From an uncultured Bacteroidales bacterium (GTDB lineage Bacteria; Bacteroidota; Bacteroidia; Bacteroidales; F082): 61,251 nt of DNA. The stretch is taken from NCBI GenBank assembly GCA_905236635.1, contig CAJOCJ010000009.1, forward strand, positions 1,822-63,072, in the 5' to 3' direction. Positions 37,785-46,665 of the stretch are shown here, piece by piece. Positions within the stretch are counted from its first letter, which is position 1. Every line of letters begins with the position of its first letter. Made by a program: the position numbers and the translations under genes. The notes under the pieces were generated by a model, which was given only the letters and a program-made list of their open reading frames with translations, did no database searches and was not told the origin of the DNA.

Positions 37785-40700
37785 TTAGTACACTAAGAAC
37801 TTGGCTGTCTCTGACTTGCTGCCAGCCTGCAGACGGATGATATATGATCCGCTTGTGAGGTCGCTGACATTGAATGTCAAAGTCTGCTCGCCTTGTCCGT
37901 AATATCCGAGTTCGCTGTTAGCCACCATGCGGCCTGAGAGGTCGTAGATCTGATAGCTGACATTTGCGCCTTCGGTGAGTGTGATGTTGATGTTTCCGTT
38001 CTCTTTAACTGGGTTAGGATAGATGTTCAGCTGGACGCTGTTCTCTGTCACCTCGTTCTCGACAACGCCAAGGTCGCCACCTTCTTTGTAAGTACCGCAC
38101 TTGAGGAGACCTGCGCCGTATGATGCAGCGTAGAGCATGCCTTCGTTGTAGATACCAGGATAGATGACGTAGGTGACGTTACCTGCATCGTCATAGAGCT
38201 CGTCGATTACAGCGTCGTGATTCTCCATCCATGCCTGTTTGAGGTCCATGATTGGGCATGAGAACTCGCCTGACTTAGCCCATGAGGTGCCGTTTTCTGA
38301 CGTGTAGATGCCGCATTCTGTACCAACGATGTACAGGCCGGTGCTCTTCTCAATAACGCTTGAATAGACAGGGATTGCTGGAAGACCTGTCGCAGCTGTG
38401 AATGAAGTGCCGCCGTTGTTTGAGATATAGACATAGTCGGTATTGCCGTAGTTGCCTAACGTGACGATCACCTTGTTGTTGTTGGCAGGGTTGACGCTGA
38501 TGCTTGTGATGGCGCGGCCAGCGAAGGTTGTCACATCTTCTGTCATCTCAACACATGGGTTGAGTGTGTTTGTGACATCAGCCTGTTCTGCTGTGAACAC
38601 GTCGTTAAGATGTGTGAAGGTGTAGAAGTTACCCTCTGCTGTTCCGACGAATGCGGTAGTACCATCAGATGTCATGGCGACTGCTGTCGGGATGCCGGTG
38701 ATGGTGCTCATCGGGAACCACTCGGTGGCTCTGTTGAACACGAGAGCGTCTCTTGTAATATAAACCTCGCCTTCGACAGCGCAAACGTATGTTGTTCTGA
38801 GCGGGTCGTGTAATCCGCGGATGGTGTCGCCTTCAACCCACATATAACCGCCTTGTGGATCCACATGCTGTGCATCGTGTGGTGGCTCAGGCAGTGTGTA
38901 GCTGATAGGATAATTGCCCTGGACGCTGTAGTAGTTGACAATGTCGCCAGCTTTGGCATTACGTCTGATGCCCAACACTAAAGTATCGAGGTCGATAGTC
39001 TCAGTGTAGAGATAATCATGCATGATGTAGTACACATAGCATGACTCTGCTCCTGGTCTGTAGCAAGTACTGTCTTCAGTTGCTGCTGGGTCATAAACGT
39101 TGAAATACTGGTAGTAGAACACCGAGTCGTTCTCTATAATGCCGATAGTTCCGTTTGCTACGAAAACTGTGTCGTTGATGTAAAGAGTGTCAACAACTGG
39201 CAATGTGTCAACTGGAAGTTCATATCTGTCCAGAATCTCAGAGACATTGGTTGAACTGTGGCTATCGTTATATGTCTCGAAAAATGCAAATGGTGTCTTG
39301 AATGCATTCGCATTTGTAATCACCGGGCTATCGCCACCTTCAAAGTTCTGGTCATAGTCAACACCCGCTGTCTGTGTTCTGTAGATAGGAGTTGAGATAC
39401 TTCCTGTAGGAGTTGTGATACTTCCTGTACCAGAGACAAAGAAGATGAAAGGATCAATGGTTGACATGGCACATGGACCGCCAGCATATTTCTTGTTGAA
39501 GTATGTTGAAACATAGCTGTTGTTTGTTATGTGCGGGAAGACCTGTGAACCTGTTGTTGGGTTGTCCATGTCATCTGAACCGCCAATATAAATGGTGCCA
39601 TGGTCGAGGCAACCGCCAAGAATCATATCCATACCGCCGACAGCGACATTCATCATACGTGCCACAGAGGTGTGCTCGTCTTCGGTGAGGAAGTAGCGGT
39701 TGCTGCTCCTGTACGAATAGGCGTCTGCGTAATACTCTCCTTTGTAAACGCCGCCATTGGTTCCGACGAAGAACACGTTCGAGTTAGTAGGGTTGAAAGC
39801 AATGGTCTGAATGCCCTGATGCAGATAATAATAACGGTTCCAGGCAATGGCTGTATACTCATCAGTCATGTATTCTGAAATCTGTTGTGGTCTGTAACTG
39901 TTGACACCCTGTGCGGTCTTGTCTTCAACAATCCAGAGGTTGTCAGAACCGACGAAAAGCTTTCTTGGGTTGTTTGGATAAACAATCATGTAGCCGTCAT
40001 ATTGTGCATCGCTGCCGAACATCTCATACATACATGCTCCCTGATTGTTTGTGCCATATACACCAATCTGCCATGTGTTACCTCTGTCTTGTGAGAAATA
40101 CAAATTACCGGTTTTGTATGCGCCGGCAGAACCTGTCAAAAATGCAATGTACATGAAGTTTGCATCTGATGGTGACATTGCAATGATTTTTGGGTTGCTG
40201 TTTGAAGCAATGCCGTCGCTGACATTGTTGAAAGCTGCTCCATTTACTGAGAGATAGACATCTTCGTTGTCGGCAGCCATAACGTCACCAGCACCGTTGA
40301 CTTTAACGCTTCTGAAAGAGCCTTCCAAAACGTTTGTCCATGATGTACCGTTGTCTGCACTCATCATGATACCGCCATCGGTTGCTGCATATATCTTGCC
40401 ATTGGTGTAAGCCAGCTCGTTGATATAACCCCAGCCGTTTGTCGCTGTAGGAGTGGTCGCTTCAAGAAGTTCTGGTGTGAATGAACCGGCAGCCATCTTG
40501 TACATGCCCTTGCCAATGAAACTGGCCTCATAACCGAGAACTTCGAGTCCATTGAAAGCCTGAGCGCCGCGACCGTCACCAGTGCCGATGTAGATGTTGC
40601 CGTTTTCATCGGCTACCATGCAACTGATAGGGAGGTTCATGCTGGTCTTCTTTCTGAAGGTGATACCTCCATTGGTGGTCTGGTAAATGTCACCACCCAT

Positions 40701-41027
40701 AGTTCCAATAATGACAGTGCCGTCGGTATTATAAACAATGGCTCTTGTCAAGCCGCCGAAGTTGTCCGGACCTGCGTAAGTCCATTCCAGATTGGCGTCT
40801 TTTGTTCCTGTTTGAGCAGATTTCTGACCTGCAATTAAATCAGCAGGGTCAATCAACCCGGTCTCTTGATTTGCGCGAATAATCTTCATGAATGAAGAAA
40901 GTGTAGCTTCTGATGCTGTCCTCGGAGTGTACTTTCCTTGGGTGCCAGTAGCATTAGCCACGAAACTTGCTTGAGCTAACACTATGGTTATCAAAAGCAT
41001 ACTTAACGGTAAAAATCTTTTTTTCAT
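37785..41027 (-). CDS. Large T9SS-sorted protein with beta-propeller (BNR/YCF48-like) repeats
   Basis: I choose ATG at 41027 (MKKRFLPLSMLLITIV; 1080 residues) because it gives a proper signal peptide (ends VANA); an ATG 6 codons upstream is possible. Repeats such as GGDIYQTTNGGITFRK, GGIMMSADNGTSWTNV and YISNNGGTSFTAATGLP are BNR/photosystem-assembly-like propeller blades, at least six along residues 60-480 and 760-960. The last 80 residues form the sorting domain (IYPNPVKENGN ... SGSYIIRLQAG ... AKFLVY). No active site was recognised; a surface adhesin or sialidase-like fold is possible. It has its own promoter. Confidence 0.85.
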   Translation of the reverse strand: MKKRFLPLSMLLITIVLAQASFVANATGTQGKYTPRTASEATLSSFMKIIRANQETGLIDPADLIAGQKSAQTGTKDANLEWTYAGPDNFGGLTRAIVYNTDGTVIIGTMGGDIYQTTNGGITFRKKTSMNLPISCMVADENGNIYIGTGDGRGAQAFNGLEVLGYEASFIGKGMYKMAAGSFTPELLEATTPTATNGWGYINELAYTNGKIYAATDGGIMMSADNGTSWTNVLEGSFRSVKVNGAGDVMAADNEDVYLSVNGAAFNNVSDGIASNSNPKIIAMSPSDANFMYIAFLTGSAGAYKTGNLYFSQDRGNTWQIGVYGTNNQGACMYEMFGSDAQYDGYMIVYPNNPRKLFVGSDNLWIVEDKTAQGVNSYRPQQISEYMTDEYTAIAWNRYYYLHQGIQTIAFNPTNSNVFFVGTNGGVYKGEYYADAYSYRSSNRYFLTEDEHTSVARMMNVAVGGMDMILGGCLDHGTIYIGGSDDMDNPTTGSQVFPHITNNSYVSTYFNKKYAGGPCAMSTIDPFIFFVSGTGSITTPTGSISTPIYRTQTAGVDYDQNFEGGDSPVITNANAFKTPFAFFETYNDSHSSTNVSEILDRYELPVDTLPVVDTLYINDTVFVANGTIGIIENDSVFYYQYFNVYDPAATEDSTCYRPGAESCYVYYIMHDYLYTETIDLDTLVLGIRRNAKAGDIVNYYSVQGNYPISYTLPEPPHDAQHVDPQGGYMWVEGDTIRGLHDPLRTTYVCAVEGEVYITRDALVFNRATEWFPMSTITGIPTAVAMTSDGTTAFVGTAEGNFYTFTHLNDVFTAEQADVTNTLNPCVEMTEDVTTFAGRAITSISVNPANNNKVIVTLGNYGNTDYVYISNNGGTSFTAATGLPAIPVYSSVIEKSTGLYIVGTECGIYTSENGTSWAKSGEFSCPIMDLKQAWMENHDAVIDELYDDAGNVTYVIYPGIYNEGMLYAASYGAGLLKCGTYKEGGDLGVVENEVTENSVQLNIYPNPVKENGNINITLTEGANVSYQIYDLSGRMVANSELGYYGQGEQTLTFNVSDLTSGSYIIRLQAGSKSETAKFLVY
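39388..39429. repeat. 21-bp tandem duplication inside the propeller gene
   Basis: Two adjacent 21-base copies of GGAGTTGnGATACTTCCTGT(A) differ at one base. In the protein they give the repeated ITTPTGSIST-like segment. Confidence 0.7.
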
Positions 41028-41078
41028 ATCACGTAATTTAGACATTAATTCAAATTAAAATGCACTATTTTTAGGGTT

Positions 41079-41110
41079 CAAAAATACAACATTTTTTTGA
41101 ACTACACAAA
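41079..41110 (-). promoter_or_regulatory. Promoter of the propeller T9SS gene
   Basis: On the minus strand TTTG (complement of 41107-41110), 20 bases, TATTTTTG (complement of 41079-41086): a complete Bacteroidota promoter, about 50 bases before the chosen ATG. Confidence 0.7.
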
Positions 41111-41112
41111 GA

Positions 41113-41147
41113 TTTTAGGAAAAAAATTAATTTTTTTTATCCTAAAA
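41113..41147. terminator. AT-rich palindrome between the bat operon and the propeller gene
   Basis: TTTTAGGA (41113-41120) and TCCTAAAA (41140-41147) flank an inner A/T palindrome (AAAAAATTAATTTTTT). It could end the bat transcript on the minus strand and insulate the next promoter, which begins only 3 bases further. The lack of a T-run outside the stem makes the terminator call uncertain. Confidence 0.4.
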
Positions 41148-41188
41148 CACTAAGGCTCACAGTATCAACGCCTAATGAATGAAAAAAA

Positions 41189-41947
41189 TCAATATTTTAT
41201 TGATGAAGAAGAGGGGAGCCAACCAACACTGCCATCGGCGATTTTGATCTTGTCCCAGTCGCGGTCGGTGTCCAATATGGTCACCTTGGTGCCTTCATGC
41301 AACACAAACAAGTCGACACCTGATGACGACGGAGAACTTTTCACCGTTATCGTAGGCTTCATGATGATGGCCTCATCGCGCGACTTCATGTATCTGTATT
41401 TCTGCAAGGCGATGATGACGCTGCAAATCAACAGCAAGAACACGATAATGCCTGTAAAGAATGTGGTTTTCTTCAGTCCTGAGGTTCGTGCAGTGAAGTA
41501 GAAATATAGCAACAGCAACAGGAATCCGAATAATATCAGCGTGGCAATAGCCCAGCCGTTGGCGGTAAAGGTGTTTCCGAGATTCTTCCACCATTTGGCG
41601 AGGAAGAACTCCGGCAAGGGTTCAATCTTGTCGGTGATGAGAGCGTTGGCGATGGTCAGGTTCTGCCTGATATCCTCGTCGGTCGGGTCAAGCTTCAAAG
41701 CCTTCTCATAGTTGAGTATGGCCATCGGATAATTCCTCATCTTGAAATAAGTGTTGCCGATGTTATACAGCAATGGAGCGGAGACCATGCCTCCCTTCAT
41801 GATGCCTTCATAGACCATCAGGGCTGAGTCATATTTGCTCTCATTATAATAGAAATTGGCTTTCGCAAACTCTTGATCCTGAATGCTTTGCGCCTTTAAG
41901 CCGACTGCCGCCAGCATCATCACCATCACAAAATATATCCTTTTCAT
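41189..41947 (-). CDS. batE: BatE: TPR and SH3-domain membrane protein
   Basis: 252 residues. Signal peptide 1-19 (GLKAQ), TPR repeats at about 25-105 (LLYNIGNTYFKMRNYPMAIL), two membrane helices at about 132-152 and 163-185, and an SH3-like domain at the end (VKSSPSSSGVDLFVLHEGTK). This order matches BatE of the Bacteroides aerotolerance operon. Last gene of the operon, probably working in the periplasm with BatA-D. Confidence 0.9.
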   Translation of the reverse strand: MKRIYFVMVMMLAAVGLKAQSIQDQEFAKANFYYNESKYDSALMVYEGIMKGGMVSAPLLYNIGNTYFKMRNYPMAILNYEKALKLDPTDEDIRQNLTIANALITDKIEPLPEFFLAKWWKNLGNTFTANGWAIATLILFGFLLLLLYFYFTARTSGLKKTTFFTGIIVFLLLICSVIIALQKYRYMKSRDEAIIMKPTITVKSSPSSSGVDLFVLHEGTKVTILDTDRDWDKIKIADGSVGWLPSSSSIKY

Positions 41948-41996
41948 CTTTTATCTATTATCTATTATCTTTTAACTTTAATCTTTTAACTTTTAA
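41948..41996. repeat. Low-complexity repeat spacer batD-batE
   Basis: The gap is built from TCTATTA and CTTTTAACTTT-like units (tatctattatctattatc; cttttaacttttaac). Confidence 0.55.
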
Positions 41997-43802
41997 CTAA
42001 TTCAAGTTCTTCTCCGCTTTTGTAATAACATCAATACCTTTCTGATACAAATCCTCCATTTTCTTGTCCGGATCGCCTGGTGCGAAACGAGCATACTCGC
42101 AACTGTTGAGCAAGTCAATGAATTGATTTACAATATCTTCCGGCACGTTTTTGTCTGTCATCATCTCTCTGACAGTGTCCATCGAGAGCTGTGACCGTGC
42201 TATGTTCAATTTGTCTGAAATATACCCCCACAAAGCCTGTGACATCTCTTCATAGAAATGACCTGGATTCTTGATCCTCATGTAATTATACGCATTCTTC
42301 AGTCGTTTCTTGGCTGTCTTGGTGGCTTTTCTATTCCTTACCAAAACCTGGTTCTGGTTGAACTTGTTAATCCTCTTATGCAAAATCATGGCAATCGCAA
42401 AAACCACGACCATTGCTATGACTAAGGCAAAATACAACGGTGACGCGAACAGCAGAATGCTGTCCATGTGCAACTCGGCTTTCGTCATGATGTGAGATAT
42501 GTCGCTGCCAACGACCTTTATCGCCTCCTGACCTCCAGCAAAGATGATGCCACCGCCTTCGTTGGCGCTTCTCTCGACGTTTAGCTCATAACTTTCTGAT
42601 GTCAAAGTCACATAATTACCCTTCGAGGGATCGAAGTAGGAAAACTCCAACGGGTTGATGGTGAACTCGCCCGAAACTCTTGGGATGACAACGTATTCGG
42701 CTGTCTTTGTCCCGCTAATGCCATACGAGTTGTTCTTGGTGTTTGTCGTGATTTTCGGGTCGTACACCTCGAAATCAGGCGGAAATACCGGCTTCGGAAT
42801 GTCCAAAAGGTCAATGTTTCCTTTGCCTGACACACTATAAGTGATGGTGAAGGCGTCGTTCGACTTCATCTCGGTCTTGTCAATCTTCGAAGTCAAGGTG
42901 AACTGTCCCACTGCACCGCTGAAACTGCTAGGTTTGTCGGCCGTCGGCAACGGTTTCACCTCGATGTTGATGGGCTGCGACTTCAAGTCTTTCTTGACAT
43001 TGGTATATGACGAGCCCATGACGTCGCCGAAAAAGTTCTCAAACGGGTCGTATCCCTGCTGGCGCTGGCGCTCTGTCCTGATCTGTGCTATGCAGGTGAT
43101 GTCGAGCGGGTCAATGGTGAGAGTGCCGGCTTTCTGCGGTATAAGCACAATCTCCTGTATCGTCGCCACATGGTAATCCTGGCCGTTTCTCACTACCGAC
43201 GACTGCTGCAGGACGCCGTTGTTGTCGGTCACGTCTTTTGTCCAGAACCCTGAATACGACGGGGCTTTCAAGATGGAGAGGTTCGATATCGGGATGTTAT
43301 AGTAAATCTTGTATGTCAACATGATCTGCTCGCCGAGATACACTGTTTTTTTGTTCGGGATGGCTTCCAGAAACGCCTCTTTCCCAGTGCTTCCTGTGCT
43401 GGCGCCTGACGACACATTGTTGTTCTTCCCAACGGTGACGGTGGCTGTCGTGCTCTTCACCTTCTTCTTGTCGACGGTAATCGTCGCTGCTGGAATGGTG
43501 AACTCTCCTTCCTTTAGCGCTCTCAGGTAATATGAATAGGTGTGCGTCCTCGTCGTTTTCGTCGAGCCGTTGACTATTTGAATGCTTGAGCTTTGTGAGG
43601 AGAACGGACCGCCCACTATCTCAAAATCCACGAAGTTTGGGGCTTTGAAGTCTTCGCCGTCGCCACTCAGCTCATACGACACCTGAAACTGTTCGCCCAC
43701 GACGACATTTTTCTTGCATATCACCCTGAAACTGACATCATCCTGCGCTCTCAACGCGAACGCCGTCATCAATAACAATAATATGAAACCAAATTTCTTC
43801 AT
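41997..43802 (-). CDS. batD: BatD: large periplasmic membrane-anchored protein
   Basis: 601 residues. Signal peptide 1-19 (ALRAQ), an Ig-like beta-rich periplasmic part to about 440 (VGEQFQVSYELSGDGEDF; YLGEQIMLTYKIYYN), a membrane helix at about 453-475, then a helical cytoplasmic tail (YMRIKNPGHFYEEMSQALWG). This is the standard BatD layout. Its partners are the VWA proteins BatA and BatB encoded upstream. The biochemical function of the Bat complex is not established. Confidence 0.9.
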   Translation of the reverse strand: MKKFGFILLLLMTAFALRAQDDVSFRVICKKNVVVGEQFQVSYELSGDGEDFKAPNFVDFEIVGGPFSSQSSSIQIVNGSTKTTRTHTYSYYLRALKEGEFTIPAATITVDKKKVKSTTATVTVGKNNNVSSGASTGSTGKEAFLEAIPNKKTVYLGEQIMLTYKIYYNIPISNLSILKAPSYSGFWTKDVTDNNGVLQQSSVVRNGQDYHVATIQEIVLIPQKAGTLTIDPLDITCIAQIRTERQRQQGYDPFENFFGDVMGSSYTNVKKDLKSQPINIEVKPLPTADKPSSFSGAVGQFTLTSKIDKTEMKSNDAFTITYSVSGKGNIDLLDIPKPVFPPDFEVYDPKITTNTKNNSYGISGTKTAEYVVIPRVSGEFTINPLEFSYFDPSKGNYVTLTSESYELNVERSANEGGGIIFAGGQEAIKVVGSDISHIMTKAELHMDSILLFASPLYFALVIAMVVVFAIAMILHKRINKFNQNQVLVRNRKATKTAKKRLKNAYNYMRIKNPGHFYEEMSQALWGYISDKLNIARSQLSMDTVREMMTDKNVPEDIVNQFIDLLNSCEYARFAPGDPDKKMEDLYQKGIDVITKAEKNLN

Positions 43803-43859
43803 TTAACTCTAAACTATATAACTGACTCTAAACTTTAAACTCTAAACTCTAAACTAAAC
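43803..43859. repeat. CTCTAAACT-type repeat spacer batC-batD
   Basis: The entire 57-base gap consists of imperfect CTCTAAACT / CTTTAAACT units (for example aaactctaaactctaaact). Confidence 0.6.
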
Positions 43860-44615
43860 TCACCAATCCTTTTGTATTCTTCTTCTTTGCATCTTTGCAG
43901 CCTTTGCCTCATTCATCTTGTCCATAGTCTCTTTCTCTTGATTTTCCAGGGCTTGCAGCATTCTTTCGGCCTCTTCCTTCGACATTTGCTGCTCTTGTTG
44001 TTGCTGTTGTTGCTGTTGCTGCTGCTCCTGCTGTTCCTCCTGATTCTGCTCTTGTTGTTGCTGTTGTTGCTGTTGCTGCTGCTGCTGATCCTGTTGTTCT
44101 TGCTCCTGCTGGCGCTCCTTCTTGTCCTGATTGTCCTTGTTATCCTGATTTTGCTGTTGCTGCTGCTGTTGTTGCTGCTGTTGCATCAGCAGTTTCTGAC
44201 GGGCGTATTCGAGGTTATATCTAGCGTCCTCGTCATTTGGGTTCATCTTCAGACAATTCTTGTAAGAATCGAAGGCTTCAGCGTATTTCTGCTGCTCCAT
44301 CTGGGTGTTGCCTAGGTTGTAATAAGCGTCGGCCTGTATATCCTCAGGCACGTTTCTGTCGATAATCTCCTGGAAATTCTTGGCAGCCTCGTCGTAGTTG
44401 CCGAGTTTATAATGCGCGTCGCCGAGGTTAAACAAGGCTTTGTAGTTGTATTTCTTGTCAAGCGAAGCTTGGTATTCCTTCTCCGCTTCGGAATAGTTTT
44501 CCTTGTTATAGTTTCTGTTGCCCTGTCTTATCAAACCCTCTTTTGTTTGGGCGTTTGACACGATGAAGATGCACAAAAACAGCGCTGTTAATCCTATTTT
44601 AAATATTGTTTTCAT
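43860..44615 (-). CDS. batC: BatC: TPR protein with glutamine-rich tail
   Basis: I choose ATG at 44615 (MKTIFKIGLTALFL; 251 residues) over a TTG 4 codons earlier. Signal peptide about 1-22, then three TPR units (about 25-135: ALFNLGDAHYKLGNYDEAAK; YYNLGNTQMEQQKYAEAF). From about residue 145 to 220 the protein is mostly glutamine, in runs of about ten, encoded by mixed CAG and CAA codons, with D/N/E/K interruptions. The end is helical and charged. TPRs suggest a scaffold role in the Bat complex. The Q-tract is likely to vary in length among strains. Confidence 0.88.
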   Translation of the reverse strand: MKTIFKIGLTALFLCIFIVSNAQTKEGLIRQGNRNYNKENYSEAEKEYQASLDKKYNYKALFNLGDAHYKLGNYDEAAKNFQEIIDRNVPEDIQADAYYNLGNTQMEQQKYAEAFDSYKNCLKMNPNDEDARYNLEYARQKLLMQQQQQQQQQQQNQDNKDNQDKKERQQEQEQQDQQQQQQQQQQQQEQNQEEQQEQQQQQQQQQQEQQMSKEEAERMLQALENQEKETMDKMNEAKAAKMQRRRIQKDW

Positions 44616-45663
44616 TTTTCGGTTCAAAGAATTTGAATTTCGACTCCCATCCTCTCTTTCCTGAAGAGAGAAGGATTTCGAGGATAAGTAAAACTATCGC
44701 GGCGCCCACGAACCACTGGAACTGGTCGTCGTAATCGGTGAAGACGTTCGCCTCGATCTCCGACTTCTCGGTCTTGTTGATGTCTTCGTAGATCTTGTCA
44801 AGTCCGACGTTGGAGTTGCTCGCCCTCACGTAGAGGCCGTCTCCGATCTCGGCTATCTGCCTCAGGATGTTGTCGTCGAGCTTCGTGATGATGGTGTTGC
44901 CTTCCTTGTCTTTCTTATAGCCTATCTTCTTGCCATATTTGTTGTACACAGGGATGGGGGCGCCGCTGTCGAGACCCATGCCAATGGTGTAGATCTTGAT
45001 GCCGTGTTTCGCCGCTTCCTGCGCCGCTTTCACTGCGTCGCCGTTCTCATGGTCCTCGCCGTCGGAGATGATGACGATGGCCTTATGATGCTCGTCCTCG
45101 CCGAAGCTCTTGACGGCCAAGTCGATGGCTCGTCCTGTCTCGGTGCCTTGGATAGGGATGAGCTCTGGCTTCACCGTCGAGAGGAACATCTTAGCGGCTG
45201 AGTAGTCGGTGGTGATAGGCAGCTGCACATAGGCGCTGCCAGCAAATACTATCACTCCGATGCGGTCGCCGCCGAGCTTGCCGATGAGCTTGTTGATGGC
45301 TTGTTTCGAGCGTTCCAGACGGTTTGGCGCGATGTCTTCAGCCAGCATGGAGTTGGAGATGTCGATACAAAGGAAGATGTCGATGCCTTCACGTTTCACC
45401 TTCTCCATCTTCGAGCCTGACTGCAGGTTCGCCGCACCTATAATTAATAAAGCTATAATCAAGTTAAATAGCACGAATTTCGTGTTGGCTCGTGCCGACG
45501 AGAACATCGGGACGAGGTAATGTCTCAGCTTCACATTGGCGAAGCGTGCGAATTGTTTTCTGTTCCAAAAACGAATCAGCACATAGATCGCCACCAGCAC
45601 TGGAATTATCAGCAACCAGTACAGATACTGAGGGTTTTCAAATCTTATGATGTTGCTATCCAT
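44599..45663 (-). CDS. batB: BatB: VWA-domain membrane protein
   Basis: 354 residues. Two N-terminal membrane helices (about 13-31, 58-76), a von Willebrand A domain at about 90-290 with an intact MIDAS motif D-I-S-N-S (LCIDISNSMLAEDI) and the threonine loop PITTDYSAA, and a C-terminal membrane helix near 325. Overlaps the start of batC by 17 bases. A paralogue of BatA. Confidence 0.92.
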   Translation of the reverse strand: MDSNIIRFENPQYLYWLLIIPVLVAIYVLIRFWNRKQFARFANVKLRHYLVPMFSSARANTKFVLFNLIIALLIIGAANLQSGSKMEKVKREGIDIFLCIDISNSMLAEDIAPNRLERSKQAINKLIGKLGGDRIGVIVFAGSAYVQLPITTDYSAAKMFLSTVKPELIPIQGTETGRAIDLAVKSFGEDEHHKAIVIISDGEDHENGDAVKAAQEAAKHGIKIYTIGMGLDSGAPIPVYNKYGKKIGYKKDKEGNTIITKLDDNILRQIAEIGDGLYVRASNSNVGLDKIYEDINKTEKSEIEANVFTDYDDQFQWFVGAAIVLLILEILLSSGKRGWESKFKFFEPKNENNI

Positions 45664-45666
45664 GGT

Positions 45667-46665
45667 TTAATCCGTTAATGTTCTAAAAACTGTGTTTTTC
45701 AAAATAAATCCCAGCAATAACAATGCCAGGCCTAGCATGACGAATGGCAGGAACTCCTCGTGGACGCGTGTGAACTCGTTGATCTCTATCTTCGAGCGTT
45801 CCAGCTGGTCTATCTCTTCATATATCTGCTGCAGTTTTTCGTTCGACGTGGCACGGAAGTATTTTCCGCCTGTCTCGTCGGCTATCTGTTGCAGCAGCGG
45901 TTCGTTGATGGTCACCTGTATCTGCTGGTATTGTATTCCTCCGAATGGCGTCTGCACTGGATATGGTGCAGTGCCTCGTGTTCCGACGCCTATGGTATAT
46001 ACCCTGATGCCGAATAGCTTCGCCATCTCGGCCGCTGTCGCCGGGTCGATGGAGCCCGCGTTGTTGTCGCCATCGGTAAGAAGTATCACCACCTTCGAGA
46101 TGGCGTCGCTGTCTTTCAGGCGGCTCACCGACGAGGCGAGGCCATCGCCGATGGCCGTGCCGTCCTCAAGCATGCCGCACTTGAGGTCTTTCATCATGTT
46201 GAGAAGCATGCCGTGGTCGGTGGTTAAAGGCACTTGCGTGAATGTCTCGCTTGCGAAGACGACGAGGCCCATGCGGTCCTCGGGGCGTCCTTTCACGAAT
46301 TCGGCGCTGATGTCTTTCGCTGCCTCAAGGCGGTCAGGCTTGAGGTCCTGGGCGAGCATACTGCTCGACAGGTCGACGGTGAGCACGATGTCGATGCCCT
46401 CCACGTTGATCTTCTGGTTCTTCGAGCTGCTCTGCGGACGTGCCAACGCGATGATTAACAACGCTAAAGCACACATGTCGATGACAAAGAGTATATGACG
46501 GGCATAGATCCTCCAGCTTCTCGGCATGCCTTTGAAAAAGCCGGTGTCGCTGAACTTCACGTATGCCTGATGCTTCCTTCCTGCGAAGATGTACCACACC
46601 ACCAGCAACGGGATGATGATAAGTCCGAAGAGGAAGTAAGCCGATGCAAATTCTAATGAACTCAT
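45667..46665 (-). CDS. batA: BatA: VWA-domain membrane protein
   Basis: 332 residues. Membrane helices at about 7-25 and 55-75, VWA domain at about 88-285 with MIDAS D-L-S-S-S (VLTVDLSSSMLAQDL), TTD loop, and the aspartate of LLTDGDNNAG; C-terminal helix near 308. 3 bases upstream of batB, and overlaps the BatD-like gene by 4 bases. BatA and BatB are thought to form a periplasm-facing metal-dependent adhesion pair. Confidence 0.92.
   Translation of the reverse strand: MSSLEFASAYFLFGLIIIPLLVVWYIFAGRKHQAYVKFSDTGFFKGMPRSWRIYARHILFVIDMCALALLIIALARPQSSSKNQKINVEGIDIVLTVDLSSSMLAQDLKPDRLEAAKDISAEFVKGRPEDRMGLVVFASETFTQVPLTTDHGMLLNMMKDLKCGMLEDGTAIGDGLASSVSRLKDSDAISKVVILLTDGDNNAGSIDPATAAEMAKLFGIRVYTIGVGTRGTAPYPVQTPFGGIQYQQIQVTINEPLLQQIADETGGKYFRATSNEKLQQIYEEIDQLERSKIEINEFTRVHEEFLPFVMLGLALLLLGFILKNTVFRTLTD

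Noticed and set aside
43872..44315. Plus-strand open frame with long leucine runs opposite batC
   Set aside because: It is the complement of the CAG/CAA glutamine tract. No recognisable domain; batC with signal peptide and TPRs explains the stretch.
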